Shown one piece after another: positions 1-5,397 of a stretch of 6,571 bases of DNA. Under the pieces are notes generated by a model. The model saw nothing but the letters and a program-made list of their open reading frames with translations. It searched no databases and was not told the DNA's origin. Source of the DNA: Acidobacteriota bacterium (lineage in GTDB: Bacteria > Acidobacteriota > Terriglobia > Acidiferrales > 2-02-FULL-67-57); the NCBI GenBank assembly GCA_016189965.1, contig JACPRL010000037.1, forward strand, positions 1-6,571, given 5' to 3'. The translations under genes were made by a program, and so were the position numbers. Every line of letters begins with the position of its first letter. Position 1 is the stretch's first letter.

Positions 1-120
1 CTCGTCCTTCAGCGCCACCACCAATGGCTCCACCGCCCGGGCGTCGCCAATCCGCCACAGCACCTCCGCCGCGGCCCGGCGCACGCCCTCATTCTCGTCC
101 TTCAGGGCCGCGACCAGCGG
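1..120 (-). repeat. Second copy of near-identical HEAT-repeat DNA
   Basis: Positions 1-111 are identical base for base to 466-576, and 1-120 matches 466-585 with one difference (g112 versus c577), a synonymous GTC/GTG valine change. The offset of 465 bp is exactly five 93-bp repeat units. The left end of the match coincides with the window edge, so it may extend further. Confidence 0.95.
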
Positions 121-687
121 TTCGACGGCCCGCGCGTCACGGATAAGTCCCAGGGCCTCCGCCGCGCGAACTTGCAGCAACGGGCTATCAAGCTTCAGCC
201 CCGCCACTAACGCTTCCACGGCCCGCGGGTCGCCTATCCTCTCCAGCGCGTCCGCTGCGCCCAAGGCCACGGTATAGTGGCCGTCTTTTAGCGCCGCCGC
301 CAGCAGCTCCACCGCCCGCGGGTCCTTGATCTTGCCCAGCGCCTTCGCCGCGACCTCCCGCACGCCCTCGCGCTCGTCCTTCAGGCCCGCTATCAGCGCC
401 GCCACCGCCCGTGCGTCGCCAATCACCCCCAGTGCGTCCGCTGCTATCCACCGCACGCCGTGGTCCTCGTCCTTCAGCGCCACCACCAATGGCTCCACCG
501 CCCGGGCGTCGCCAATCCGCCACAGCACCTCCGCCGCGGCCCGGCGCACGCCCTCATTCTCGTCCTTCAGGGCCGCCACCAGCGGCTTGACCGCCTGGGG
601 CTTACCTGACTCACCCAGCTTGCGGGCTGCTTCCATCCGTGTGGATGGGTCTTTTGACTTGAGTTTAAGGAGTGTCCACCAGAGCAT
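1..687 (-). CDS. HEAT-repeat (PBS-lyase-like) protein, N-terminal part, runs off window
   Basis: Reading leftward from ATG at 687-685, 229 codons stay open to the window edge, so the C-terminus is missing. After a short N-terminal segment (MLWWTLLKLKSKDPSTRMEA, residues 1-20) come six complete 31-residue helical repeats (residues 30-60, 61-91, 92-122, 123-153, 154-184, 185-215) and part of a seventh. The repeat pattern is ARAVEPLVAALKDE..GVR..AA.AL..IGD, the classic HEAT/PBS-lyase signature. Such repeats form an alpha-solenoid used for protein-protein contacts; the partner cannot be told from sequence. No signal peptide or membrane span is evident. AGGAGG (plus-strand cctcct, 692-697) lies 4 bases upstream and supports this start. 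A promoter-like pair lies further upstream. Repeats 1 and 6 are almost identical in DNA (see repeat entries). Family call is secure; function is unknown. Confidence 0.9.
   Translation of the reverse strand, partial: MLWWTLLKLKSKDPSTRMEAARKLGESGKPQAVKPLVAALKDENEGVRRAAAEVLWRIGDARAVEPLVVALKDEDHGVRWIAADALGVIGDARAVAALIAGLKDEREGVREVAAKALGKIKDPRAVELLAAALKDGHYTVALGAADALERIGDPRAVEALVAGLKLDSPLLQVRAAEALGLIRDARAVEPLVAALKDENEGVRRAAAEVLWRIGDARAVEPLVVALKDE
466..585 (-). repeat. First copy of near-identical HEAT-repeat DNA
   Basis: This is the partner of 1-120, inside the same gene. It covers the end of HEAT repeat 1 and the start of repeat 2. The repeats between the two copies (2 to 5) have diverged much more, which points to recent duplication or gene conversion of this block. 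Confidence 0.95.
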
Positions 688-745
688 GGCCCCTCCTCGC
701 CCTTGGAGGCCCCGGCGCCCAGCCTGATAGGGAGACGTTGGAGCT

Positions 746-776
746 AGCTTACTCCTCTCAAGTGCGAATCTGTCAA
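746..776 (-). promoter_or_regulatory. Candidate sigma70 promoter of the HEAT-repeat gene
   Basis: On the minus strand a perfect -35 TTGACA (771-776) is followed after 19 bases by TAAGCT (746-751). The same TAAGCT hexamer serves as the apparent -10 of the promoter at 5942-5975. The spacer is 2 bases longer than optimal; a shifted -10 (AGTAAG) would give 17. It lies about 60 bases upstream of the ATG at 687. Inferred from motif match only. Confidence 0.45.
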
Positions 777-831
777 TAGGAGCCCGACGACCGTGAAAAA
801 AGGGAGACGACACCGAGAGCGGACAACCGCA

Positions 832-851
832 GGCAGACAAGAATGTCTGCC
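832..851. repeat. Intergenic hairpin GGCAGACA-AGAA-TGTCTGCC
   Basis: A perfect 8-bp inverted repeat with a 4-base loop lies 30 bases beyond the stop of the DUF72 gene. On the minus strand no T-run follows directly; six Ts occur only about 30 bases later (796-801). It could help end DUF72 transcription, but it looks more like one of the dispersed palindromes that fill other gaps here. Confidence 0.6.
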
Positions 852-881
852 CCACCAAGGAGAGAGAAGATGGGGGTGCCC

Positions 882-1646
882 TCAGCCGGTTAGCATCGCC
901 TGGAGTTCGAGGGCGTTGAGGGCGGCGAAGGCGGCCTGGTCGTTGTCGAAGTAGACGTAGGCGGTGCGGGCGCCGGCGCGGAGCCAGCCGCGGATGCTCT
1001 TGAGCCAGTTGCGGAGCTGTGCCGAGGTGTAGCGCCCGGCGTAGCGCTGCGGCGAGGGGCCGTGGAGGCGGAGGTAGGCGAAGTCGGCGGTCAGTCCCGA
1101 AGGTTCGGGACGGGGCGACTCCTCGCCGGCCAGGTCCCAGACGCAGAAGGCGGCGTTGGCGCGCTCGAGCAGCCGCTAGGTTTCCGGGTGGAACCACGAG
1201 GGGTCGCGGAACTCGAAGGCGTAGCGGAGGGAGCGTGCGCCGCGCTTATGGGGGAGCGCGGCGAGGAAGTCGGCCAGGCGGGCGGCGTCGCGGCGCCAGC
1301 GCGGCGGGAGTTGGAAGAGAATCGGGCCGAGCTTTTCGCCGAGCTCGGCGGCGTGGGCGAGGAAGCGCGCGAGTGGCTCGGCGGGGTCTTTGAGTTTTTT
1401 CATGTGGGTGATGTAGCGGCTGGCCTTGACGGCGAAGAGGAAGCCCGCGGGCGTCTCGCGGCGCCACTGGCGGAAGGTCCGCTTGTCGGGGAGCTGGTAG
1501 AAGGTATTGTTGAGTTCGACGCTGCGGAAGCGTTGGGAGTAGAAGGCGAGCATCTGGTCGGCGGGGAGCCGTTCGGGATAGAACGGCCCGCGCCAGTGGG
1601 GGTAGTGCCAGCCGGAGGTGCCGACGACGATGCTCGGCGCTGACAT
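882..1646 (-). pseudogene. DUF72 (YecE-like) protein gene with in-frame amber stop
   Basis: From ATG 1646 the first 156 residues carry the DUF72 signatures: GTSGWHYPHWRGPFYP (9-24), VELNNTFYQLP (43-53), FAVKASRYITH (71-81), LGPILFQLPP (106-115) and FEFRDPSWFHPE (144-155). Codon 157 is TAG (1176-1178). The same frame then continues for 97 codons with the missing C-terminal part, including LLERANAAFCVWDLAG, DFAYLRLHGP and YVYFDND, and ends at TGA 882-884. The rejoined length of about 254 residues fits the family. In relatives this spot is usually Tyr, so one TAC-to-TAG change would explain it. It is either a young pseudogene or a sequencing error. DUF72 has a TIM-barrel-like fold of unknown biochemical role. 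No Shine-Dalgarno sequence is visible, and upstream DNA is dispersed repeat. The in-frame extension to 1733 encodes only repeat sequence and is not credible. Confidence 0.85.
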
Positions 1647-1665
1647 GATGAACCCAGAAGAGTGT

Positions 1666-1806
1666 AACCACAGATGAACACAGATAGAAAAGCGACCAGT
1701 GGCCAGCGACCAGCGACCAGTGAAGAAAAACAATTCACCGCAGAGATGTGGAGGAAAGACGCAGAGAAATAAGATTCACCACAGAGGGCACAGAGGACAC
1801 TGAGAG
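1666..1806. repeat. Cluster of low-complexity intergenic repeats (CCACAGATGAACACAGA / CACAGAGG types)
   Basis: The gap between the DUF72 gene and jag contains three kinds of unit. One is ACCACAGATGAACACAGAT (about 1667-1685). The second is a CGACCAG microrepeat array (1692-1722). The third is two related units starting TTCACC(G/A)CAGAG (1734 and 1775), the second continuing into GGCACAGAGGACACTGAG. Motifs of this type recur in gaps of many environmental bacterial genomes (recalled, not searched) and often give false small proteins reading TTEGTEDTE. No gene is credible at 1647-1929. Confidence 0.7.
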
Positions 1807-1827
1807 GGACTGGTTTCCCCTCGGGCG

Positions 1828-1876
1828 CCCCTCGGCTTCGCTCCCTTCGGCTGCACTCAGGGCAAGCAGGGCAAGC
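1828..1876. repeat. Dispersed GC-rich repeat, copy 1 (CTCGGCTTCGCTC type)
   Basis: Positions 1831-1875 align without gaps to 2481-2525, with 34 of 45 bases identical by my count. Both read CTCGGCTYCGCTCCC, then a YTCGR stretch, then GGGCARGC. A shorter relative lies at 5233-5258. This supports a dispersed repeat family in this genome. Confidence 0.65.
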
Positions 1877-1929
1877 GGGGTAAAGGAACCTGGGGGCTCG
1901 GAGCCGCTTTTCGGTTTTCGCGCTTTTTC

Positions 1930-2445
1930 TTAGGCGGGGTAGATGACGACGGCGCGGAGGTCGCCTTCGCCTTCGCTGGCGGTGCGGACGCCCGGAGCGT
2001 CCTTGAGCGCCAAGTGGATGATGCGGCGCTCGCGCGGCGTCATAGGCTGGAAGCGGAAGGGGGCGCGGGAGAGGCGGACGCGCTCGGCGGCGGTTTCGGC
2101 GGCTAGCCGGAGCTCGGCGAGCCGGCCGGCGCGGTAGCCTTCGCAGTCGAAGCGGATGTGGTCATAGTAGCGGGGGTCGAGCCGGAGCCAGCGCAGGGCG
2201 ACGTGCTCGATGGCGCGCAGCAGCTCGCCCTGGCGGGCGGTAAGGAGCGGGGCGTCGGGCCCGTGGAAGTCCACTACGAGTTCCGCGTTCTCGATGTCGT
2301 CGGCGGCCTCAGGCGGGGGCGCGGTGATTTCGGCGCGCAACTCGAACTGCCCGGCGCGGATGAGCAGGCCGAGGAAGGAGCGCAGGGCGGGGATGACGGC
2401 GTCGGGGTCGAGCCGCCCTTCGCGGAGCCACTGCGTTTCAGTCAT
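1930..2445 (-). CDS. jag: Jag/KhpB-like RNA-binding protein (KH-like plus R3H)
   Basis: The 171-residue product is the last member of the rpmH-rnpA-yidD-yidC-jag series, where Jag/KhpB is the usual neighbour. Its C-terminus (about 115-171) is a clear R3H domain: FRFQPMTPRERRIIHLAL contains R140-x3-H144 and is followed by SEGEGDLRAVVI, both typical of Jag. Residues about 15-95 look like the KH region, but the expected GxxG loop reads TARQG (69-73), so the first glycine is alanine. The charged N-terminal Jag-N domain of Firmicutes is absent. The family binds RNA and is tied to cell elongation and envelope control in Gram-positives; a role alongside YidC here is inferred. Start ATG 2445 lacks a Shine-Dalgarno sequence, but in-frame sequence upstream is dispersed repeat, so a longer start is unlikely. 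A 213-bp gap separates it from yidC. Confidence 0.85.
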   Translation of the reverse strand: MTETQWLREGRLDPDAVIPALRSFLGLLIRAGQFELRAEITAPPPEAADDIENAELVVDFHGPDAPLLTARQGELLRAIEHVALRWLRLDPRYYDHIRFDCEGYRAGRLAELRLAAETAAERVRLSRAPFRFQPMTPRERRIIHLALKDAPGVRTASEGEGDLRAVVIYPA

Positions 2446-2477
2446 TGGCGCTCGCGGGGACACCCGCAGAGGGTTTC

Positions 2478-2625
2478 TCCCTCGGCTCCGCTCCCCTCGA
2501 CGTTGCTCGGGGCAGGCGGGACAAGCCCGTGCCCCCTCCTCGGTTGCGCTGCGCGCAGCTTTTTTCGGCACGCCTTCCCTCGTCCCGCCGGGCGGGACTC
2601 GGGACAAGAAAGTCGTGCCCTGACG
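2478..2625. repeat. Dispersed repeat block inside the operon (yidC-jag gap)
   Basis: The 2446-2658 gap holds copy 2 of the GC-rich repeat (2481-2525), a palindrome GCTGCGCGCAGC followed by six Ts on the plus strand (2548-2565), an inverted repeat GTCCCGCC-G-GGCGGGAC (2582-2598), and TCGTGCCCTGACGG (about 2612-2625), which resembles CCGTGCCCTGACGG at 5887-5900. I see no gene here. In-frame translation upstream of jag reads through these repeats only. Confidence 0.7.
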
Positions 2626-2658
2626 GATACAGCGCCATTTCATTGCCGTGGGTTTGGG

Positions 2659-4443
2659 TCACGAGCTGGTGGTCTCCTGGCCGTGGCGCTTCTTTTTCTT
2701 GCGCTCCTTGACGGCGAGCTTTTCGGCCAGCTCGCGCTGGCGCTGGCGCTGGTTGATGAACCACTGCTGGCCGATGCCCACCACGTTCGAGGTCATCCAG
2801 TAGAGCACCAACCCGGAGCTAACCCAGAGGAAGAGGAAGCCGAAGATGAGCGGCATCATGCGCATCATCTTCTGTTGCACGGGGTCGGTGGCGGTCATGG
2901 GGGTCATGCGGGTCGAGATGTACATCGAGGCGGTCATCAGGACCGGGAGGATGAAGTAAGGGTCGTGGCGGCTCAGGTCGGTGATCCAGCCGAACCAGGG
3001 GGCCTGGCGCAGTTCGATGGAATAGGCCAGCACCTTGTAGAAGCCGAAGAAGAAGGGGATTTGCAGGAGCATCGGCAGGCAGCCGCCGAGGGGGTTGACG
3101 CCGTGCTCTTTGTAGAGCGCCATGATCTCCTGCTGCATCTGCTGCTTGCGCGGGTCGTTGAACTTGTATTGCTTGTAGCGGGCCTGGATGGCGCGCATCT
3201 GCGGGGAGAGCTTCTGCATCTTCCAGGCCGAGCCCATCGAGGCCCACTTGAAGGGGAACAGCTCAATGTTGATGAGAATGGTGAGCAGGACGATGGCCCA
3301 GCCGTAGTTCGAGATCCACTTTTCATGCACCCAGGTCAGGGCCCAAAAGAGCGGCTTGGCAATCCACCAGAACCAGCCGTAGTCGACCAGCTCGTCGGCC
3401 AGCAGGGGCACGGCGCCGTTGGAGAGCGCAGGGACGTCAAGGCCTTCGAGGACGTCAAGCGCCTTGGGGCCGACGAAGACGCGGAAGCGGTTCCCGTTGG
3501 GCGACGCGGCGGTGCCGGTGGCAACGACGCCGATGGCGACGGGCTTTTTCTGCTCCGGGGGCGTCCAGTCGCGCGTCCACGCGGCGACGCTCAGGCGCGG
3601 CTGCTGGGGGATGAAGACGGCGGCGAAGTACTGGTCTTCGATGCCCGCGTAGCTAGCCTCGCCGTTGTAGGGGAAGGGCGAGGAGGACTTCCAGAGCCAG
3701 CCGGTCTCGTGGCCGGCGTCGCGGGCGAGTTGGCGGTGGACGCCGTCGGGGGCGCGGAAGAAAACCTGGGCGGGGACGACGCCGATGCTCGAGGCCGGCC
3801 CGGCGAGTTCGCCAAAGCCGCCACGCCAAGCCAGGCGGTGCTCGAGGGGCTGGCCGGCCTCGAGCACCAGGGTTTCCACCTCGAAGGTATATCCGGCATT
3901 GAAGCGGAAGCGCTTGCGGGCCAGCAGCGTGCCGTCGCTCCACTCAAAGAGCAGGCCGTTCTGCGGGGTCTGGACACGCGAGTCGGGGACGAAGAGGGCG
4001 TTGTTGAGCTTGTCCTCTTTCTCGGGGTCGGCGAGGGCGAGCGAGAGGGGGTAGCCGAGGCCGGTGAGGCGGCCCTGGACGAGCTCGAGCGGCTCGCCGC
4101 GGTCGTTGTGGTAGTTCTTAAGTGTGAGGCTCTGGAGGACGGCGCCGCGGTTGGAGAGCACCACGGTGGCCACGTCGGTCTCGACGGTAAAGGTTCGTTC
4201 CTGGGTGTCCTCGTGGACTGCGACCGTGAGCGGCGGGGGCGGTGAGGTCCCTCGCTTCCGCTCGGGATAAACGGGCGGCGGCGAAGGCGCAGACGCTTGC
4301 GCTGGGCTCGTGACCGGCGCGGCCTCGGGAGGGGTGGGTTCCGAGGGGTACTTCTCCTTCATGTAGGCCGCCCAGAGCAGGAACACCAGGAAGGAGAGGG
4401 CGAAGGCGAGCAAGATGCGGCGTTCGGGCGAGAGCTCAGCCAC
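2659..4443 (-). CDS. yidC: Membrane protein insertase YidC
   Basis: The 594-residue product is a Gram-negative-type YidC, which inserts and folds inner-membrane proteins with or without SecYEG. An N-terminal membrane anchor (about 10-28) leads to a proline-rich linker (36-72), a large periplasmic beta domain (about 75-345), then the conserved core: TM2 near 380-400, MALYKEHGVNPLGGCLPMLL (441-460) into TM3, TM4 near 496-511 and TM5 near 529-556. The C-terminus is very basic (RKKKKRHG, 581-588), as expected for ribosome contact. The start is GTG 4443, overlapping yidD by 8 bases, with GAGGA upstream; this gives VAELSPERR directly before the anchor. A longer frame to 4557 would lie inside yidD and adds no YidC-like sequence. 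Oddities: the groove arginine position holds N392, and the linker contains a dispersed-repeat-like sequence at 4245-4272. Confidence 0.97.
   Translation of the reverse strand: MAELSPERRILLAFALSFLVFLLWAAYMKEKYPSEPTPPEAAPVTSPAQASAPSPPPVYPERKRGTSPPPPLTVAVHEDTQERTFTVETDVATVVLSNRGAVLQSLTLKNYHNDRGEPLELVQGRLTGLGYPLSLALADPEKEDKLNNALFVPDSRVQTPQNGLLFEWSDGTLLARKRFRFNAGYTFEVETLVLEAGQPLEHRLAWRGGFGELAGPASSIGVVPAQVFFRAPDGVHRQLARDAGHETGWLWKSSSPFPYNGEASYAGIEDQYFAAVFIPQQPRLSVAAWTRDWTPPEQKKPVAIGVVATGTAASPNGNRFRVFVGPKALDVLEGLDVPALSNGAVPLLADELVDYGWFWWIAKPLFWALTWVHEKWISNYGWAIVLLTILINIELFPFKWASMGSAWKMQKLSPQMRAIQARYKQYKFNDPRKQQMQQEIMALYKEHGVNPLGGCLPMLLQIPFFFGFYKVLAYSIELRQAPWFGWITDLSRHDPYFILPVLMTASMYISTRMTPMTATDPVQQKMMRMMPLIFGFLFLWVSSGLVLYWMTSNVVGIGQQWFINQRQRQRELAEKLAVKERKKKKRHGQETTSS
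4245..4272 (-). repeat. Dispersed-repeat-like sequence inside yidC linker
   Basis: On the minus strand this reads TATCCCGAGCGG followed by AAGCGAGGGACC. The scheme TCCCGAG...GAGGGA also appears in the yidC-jag gap around 2577-2604 with a different middle. Similar sequences are common intergenic elements in Acidobacteria (recalled, not searched). Here it is in frame and encodes VYPERKRGTSP in the disordered linker, residues about 58-68. Confidence 0.45.
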
Positions 4444-4663
4444 GTGGTTCCTCGGGCACGGGGTCGAAGCCGCCGAAGACGCCCGGGCGGCAGCGGACGA
4501 GACGTCGGAGGGCGAGCCAGGCGCCGCGGGCAGCACCGTAGCGCTCGACCGCCTCAACGGCGTACTCGGAGCAGGAGGGGTAGAACTTGCAGGCCCAGGG
4601 GTTCATCGGGCGGAGGGCCGCCTGATAAAAGCGGAGGGCGGCGAGGGCGAGGAATTTGAGCAT
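4436..4663 (-). CDS. yidD: Membrane protein insertion efficiency factor YidD
   Basis: The 75-residue product has the full YidD signature. An N-terminal amphipathic/hydrophobic stretch (MLKFLALAALRFYQAALRPM) is followed by CKFYPSCSEYAVEA (25-38), with cysteines at 25 and 31, then RLVRCRPGVFGGFDPVP (54-70) with Cys58. YidD is a small inner-face membrane protein that aids YidC-dependent insertion. Its ATG (4663-4661) shares one base with the rnpA stop (TAATG), and its TGA overlaps the yidC GTG by 8 bases, so translation of the three genes is probably coupled. Length is normal for the family. Confidence 0.96.
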   Translation of the reverse strand: MLKFLALAALRFYQAALRPMNPWACKFYPSCSEYAVEAVERYGAARGAWLALRRLVRCRPGVFGGFDPVPEEPRG

Positions 4664-5016
4664 TACTTCTCTTCCGGGTGCAGGGCGCGGCGGAGCAGCG
4701 CGGTGAGCTCCTCGGCCAGGGCGGCGAAGTCGGCCGAAGCTACGGCGGCCTCGCGAGGCTGGATGACGATGTCCCAGCCGGCGGGGAGCTCGGGGGCGAG
4801 GCGCCGAAGGATTTCCCGCAGGCGGCGCTTGATGCGGTTGCGGACGACGGCGGAGCCGAGGGCGGCTTTGACAGAGAGGCCCCAGCGGGTCTCGGAGTCC
4901 TGGCGGGGGCGGGCGAGGACGAGGAAGCGGGGCGAGTACTGGCGGCGGGCGGGCTGGCGGTAGAGGCGGTCGAAGTCGGCCGTGCGCAAGCGGGCGCGCC
5001 GACGGGTGGCGGCCAC
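4663..5016 (-). CDS. rnpA: RNase P protein component RnpA
   Basis: RnpA is the basic protein partner of the RNase P ribozyme that matures tRNA 5' ends. The sequence shows LRTADFDRLYRQ near the N-terminus, RWGLSVKAALGSAVVRNRIKRRLRE (44-68) with the diagnostic RNR at 59-61, and AGWDIVIQPR (79-88). I prefer GTG 5016, which gives 117 residues, close to E. coli and B. subtilis RnpA. It has a very strong purine run GGAGGAGGGAGGG (5041-5029) upstream, although the 12-base spacing is long. ATG 5052 (129 residues, 13 bases after the rpmH stop, no Shine-Dalgarno) and ATG 5115 (150 residues, overlapping rpmH by 50 bases) are alternatives in the same frame. The gene sits between rpmH and yidD, its standard position. 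Identity is certain; only the start is open. Confidence 0.93.
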   Translation of the reverse strand: MAATRRRARLRTADFDRLYRQPARRQYSPRFLVLARPRQDSETRWGLSVKAALGSAVVRNRIKRRLREILRRLAPELPAGWDIVIQPREAAVASADFAALAEELTALLRRALHPEEK

Positions 5017-5065
5017 GGTGAGACTCAGCCCTCCCTCCTCCAGGCGCGGCATGAGCGCCGCGGGA

Positions 5066-5203
5066 TTAGACGGCGAGGCGATGGCGCCCTTTCCGGCGCC
5101 GCGCCGCCAGGACACGGCGGCCGCCCTTCGACTTCATGCGGCTGCGGAAGCCGTGCGTTTTGTGACGCCGGCGGACGTTGGGCTGGTAGGTGCGTTTGGG
5201 CAT
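5066..5203 (-). CDS. rpmH: Ribosomal protein L34
   Basis: This 45-codon gene starts at ATG 5203 and ends at TAA 5066-5068. It encodes MPKRTYQPNVRRRHKTHGFR followed by SRMKSKGGRRVLAARRRKGR and HRLAV, the textbook L34 sequence: a tiny, Lys/Arg-rich protein of the large ribosomal subunit. Length is normal. It is the first gene of the leftward operon. rnpA follows at once: its ATG 5052 lies 13 bases and its GTG 5016 lies 49 bases beyond the stop. The Shine-Dalgarno sequence is weak; GGAAGAA lies about 10-16 bases upstream. A promoter lies at 5296-5325. Confidence 0.97.
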   Translation of the reverse strand: MPKRTYQPNVRRRHKTHGFRSRMKSKGGRRVLAARRRKGRHRLAV

Positions 5204-5232
5204 TCTGTTTCAGTTCTTCCGGTTTTTGGCGA

Positions 5233-5258
5233 CCCCTCGACTTCGCTCGGGGCAAGGC
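5233..5258. repeat. Dispersed GC-rich repeat, copy 3, in the rpmH leader
   Basis: This segment (CCCCTCGACTTCGCTCGGGG and the 6 bases after it) aligns with 2493-2518, 23 of 26 identical. It lies between the rpmH promoter and the rpmH start, so it would be transcribed in the 5' leader. Confidence 0.6.
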
Positions 5259-5264
5259 GGCTGC

Positions 5265-5276
5265 ACAGGCGCCTGT
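5265..5276. promoter_or_regulatory. 12-bp perfect palindrome in the rpmH leader
   Basis: ACAGGCGCCTGT is a perfect inverted repeat about 13-24 bases downstream of the predicted rpmH transcription start. It could be an operator or simply part of the neighbouring repeat element. No regulator can be named. Confidence 0.35.
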
Positions 5277-5295
5277 AGTGCGAATGCGAAAGGCC

Positions 5296-5325
5296 CGTAT
5301 AGGGGAGGGGCGGCGGGAGCGTCAA
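5296..5325 (-). promoter_or_regulatory. Sigma70-type promoter of the rpmH operon
   Basis: On the minus strand, TTGACG (5325-5320) is followed after 18 bases by TATACG (5301-5296). Transcription would start near 5289, giving a leader of about 86 bases before rpmH. It stands back to back with the rightward promoter at 5345-5373; the two -35 boxes are 19 bases apart. Confidence 0.65.
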
Positions 5326-5344
5326 GGCGGGCAGGCAAAAGCTA

Positions 5345-5373
5345 TTGACGTCCAGCCCGGCGGCCCCTAAGAT
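5345..5373 (+). promoter_or_regulatory. Sigma70-type promoter of the 117-residue hypothetical gene
   Basis: TTGACG (5345-5350), a 17-base spacer and TAAGAT (5368-5373) predict a start near 5380. The roughly 18-base leader contains GGGGAG (5386-5391), six bases before ATG 5398. Spacing is optimal throughout. Confidence 0.7.
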
Positions 5374-5397
5374 GCATCCAATCTAGGGGAGCCGAGG

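Noticed and set aside
1062..1643. 193-codon plus-strand frame opposite the DUF72 gene
   Set aside because: The minus strand carries clear DUF72 motifs; this frame is their shadow.
1748..1933. Small plus-strand frame containing TTEGTEDTE
   Set aside because: It is a translation of dispersed intergenic repeats, not a protein.
2548..2565. GCTGCGCGCAGC followed by six Ts, resembling a plus-strand terminator
   Set aside because: The stem is only 4-5 bp and no plus-strand gene reads into it; it fits the repeat block better.
2446..2643. N-terminal extension of jag by 66 codons
   Set aside because: The added residues come from the repeat block and resemble no Jag sequence.
2158..4245. 695-codon open frame on the plus strand opposite yidC and jag
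   Set aside because: It is the antisense shadow of yidC in GC-rich DNA. Its translation shows no domain, and yidC is certain on the other strand.
4444..4557. N-terminal extension of yidC by 38 codons
   Set aside because: It lies inside yidD in another frame and puts a non-hydrophobic stretch before the membrane anchor; GTG 4443 has a Shine-Dalgarno sequence.
4678..5370. 230-codon plus-strand open frame across rnpA and rpmH
   Set aside because: It is antisense to two certain genes and its composition follows their codon bias.
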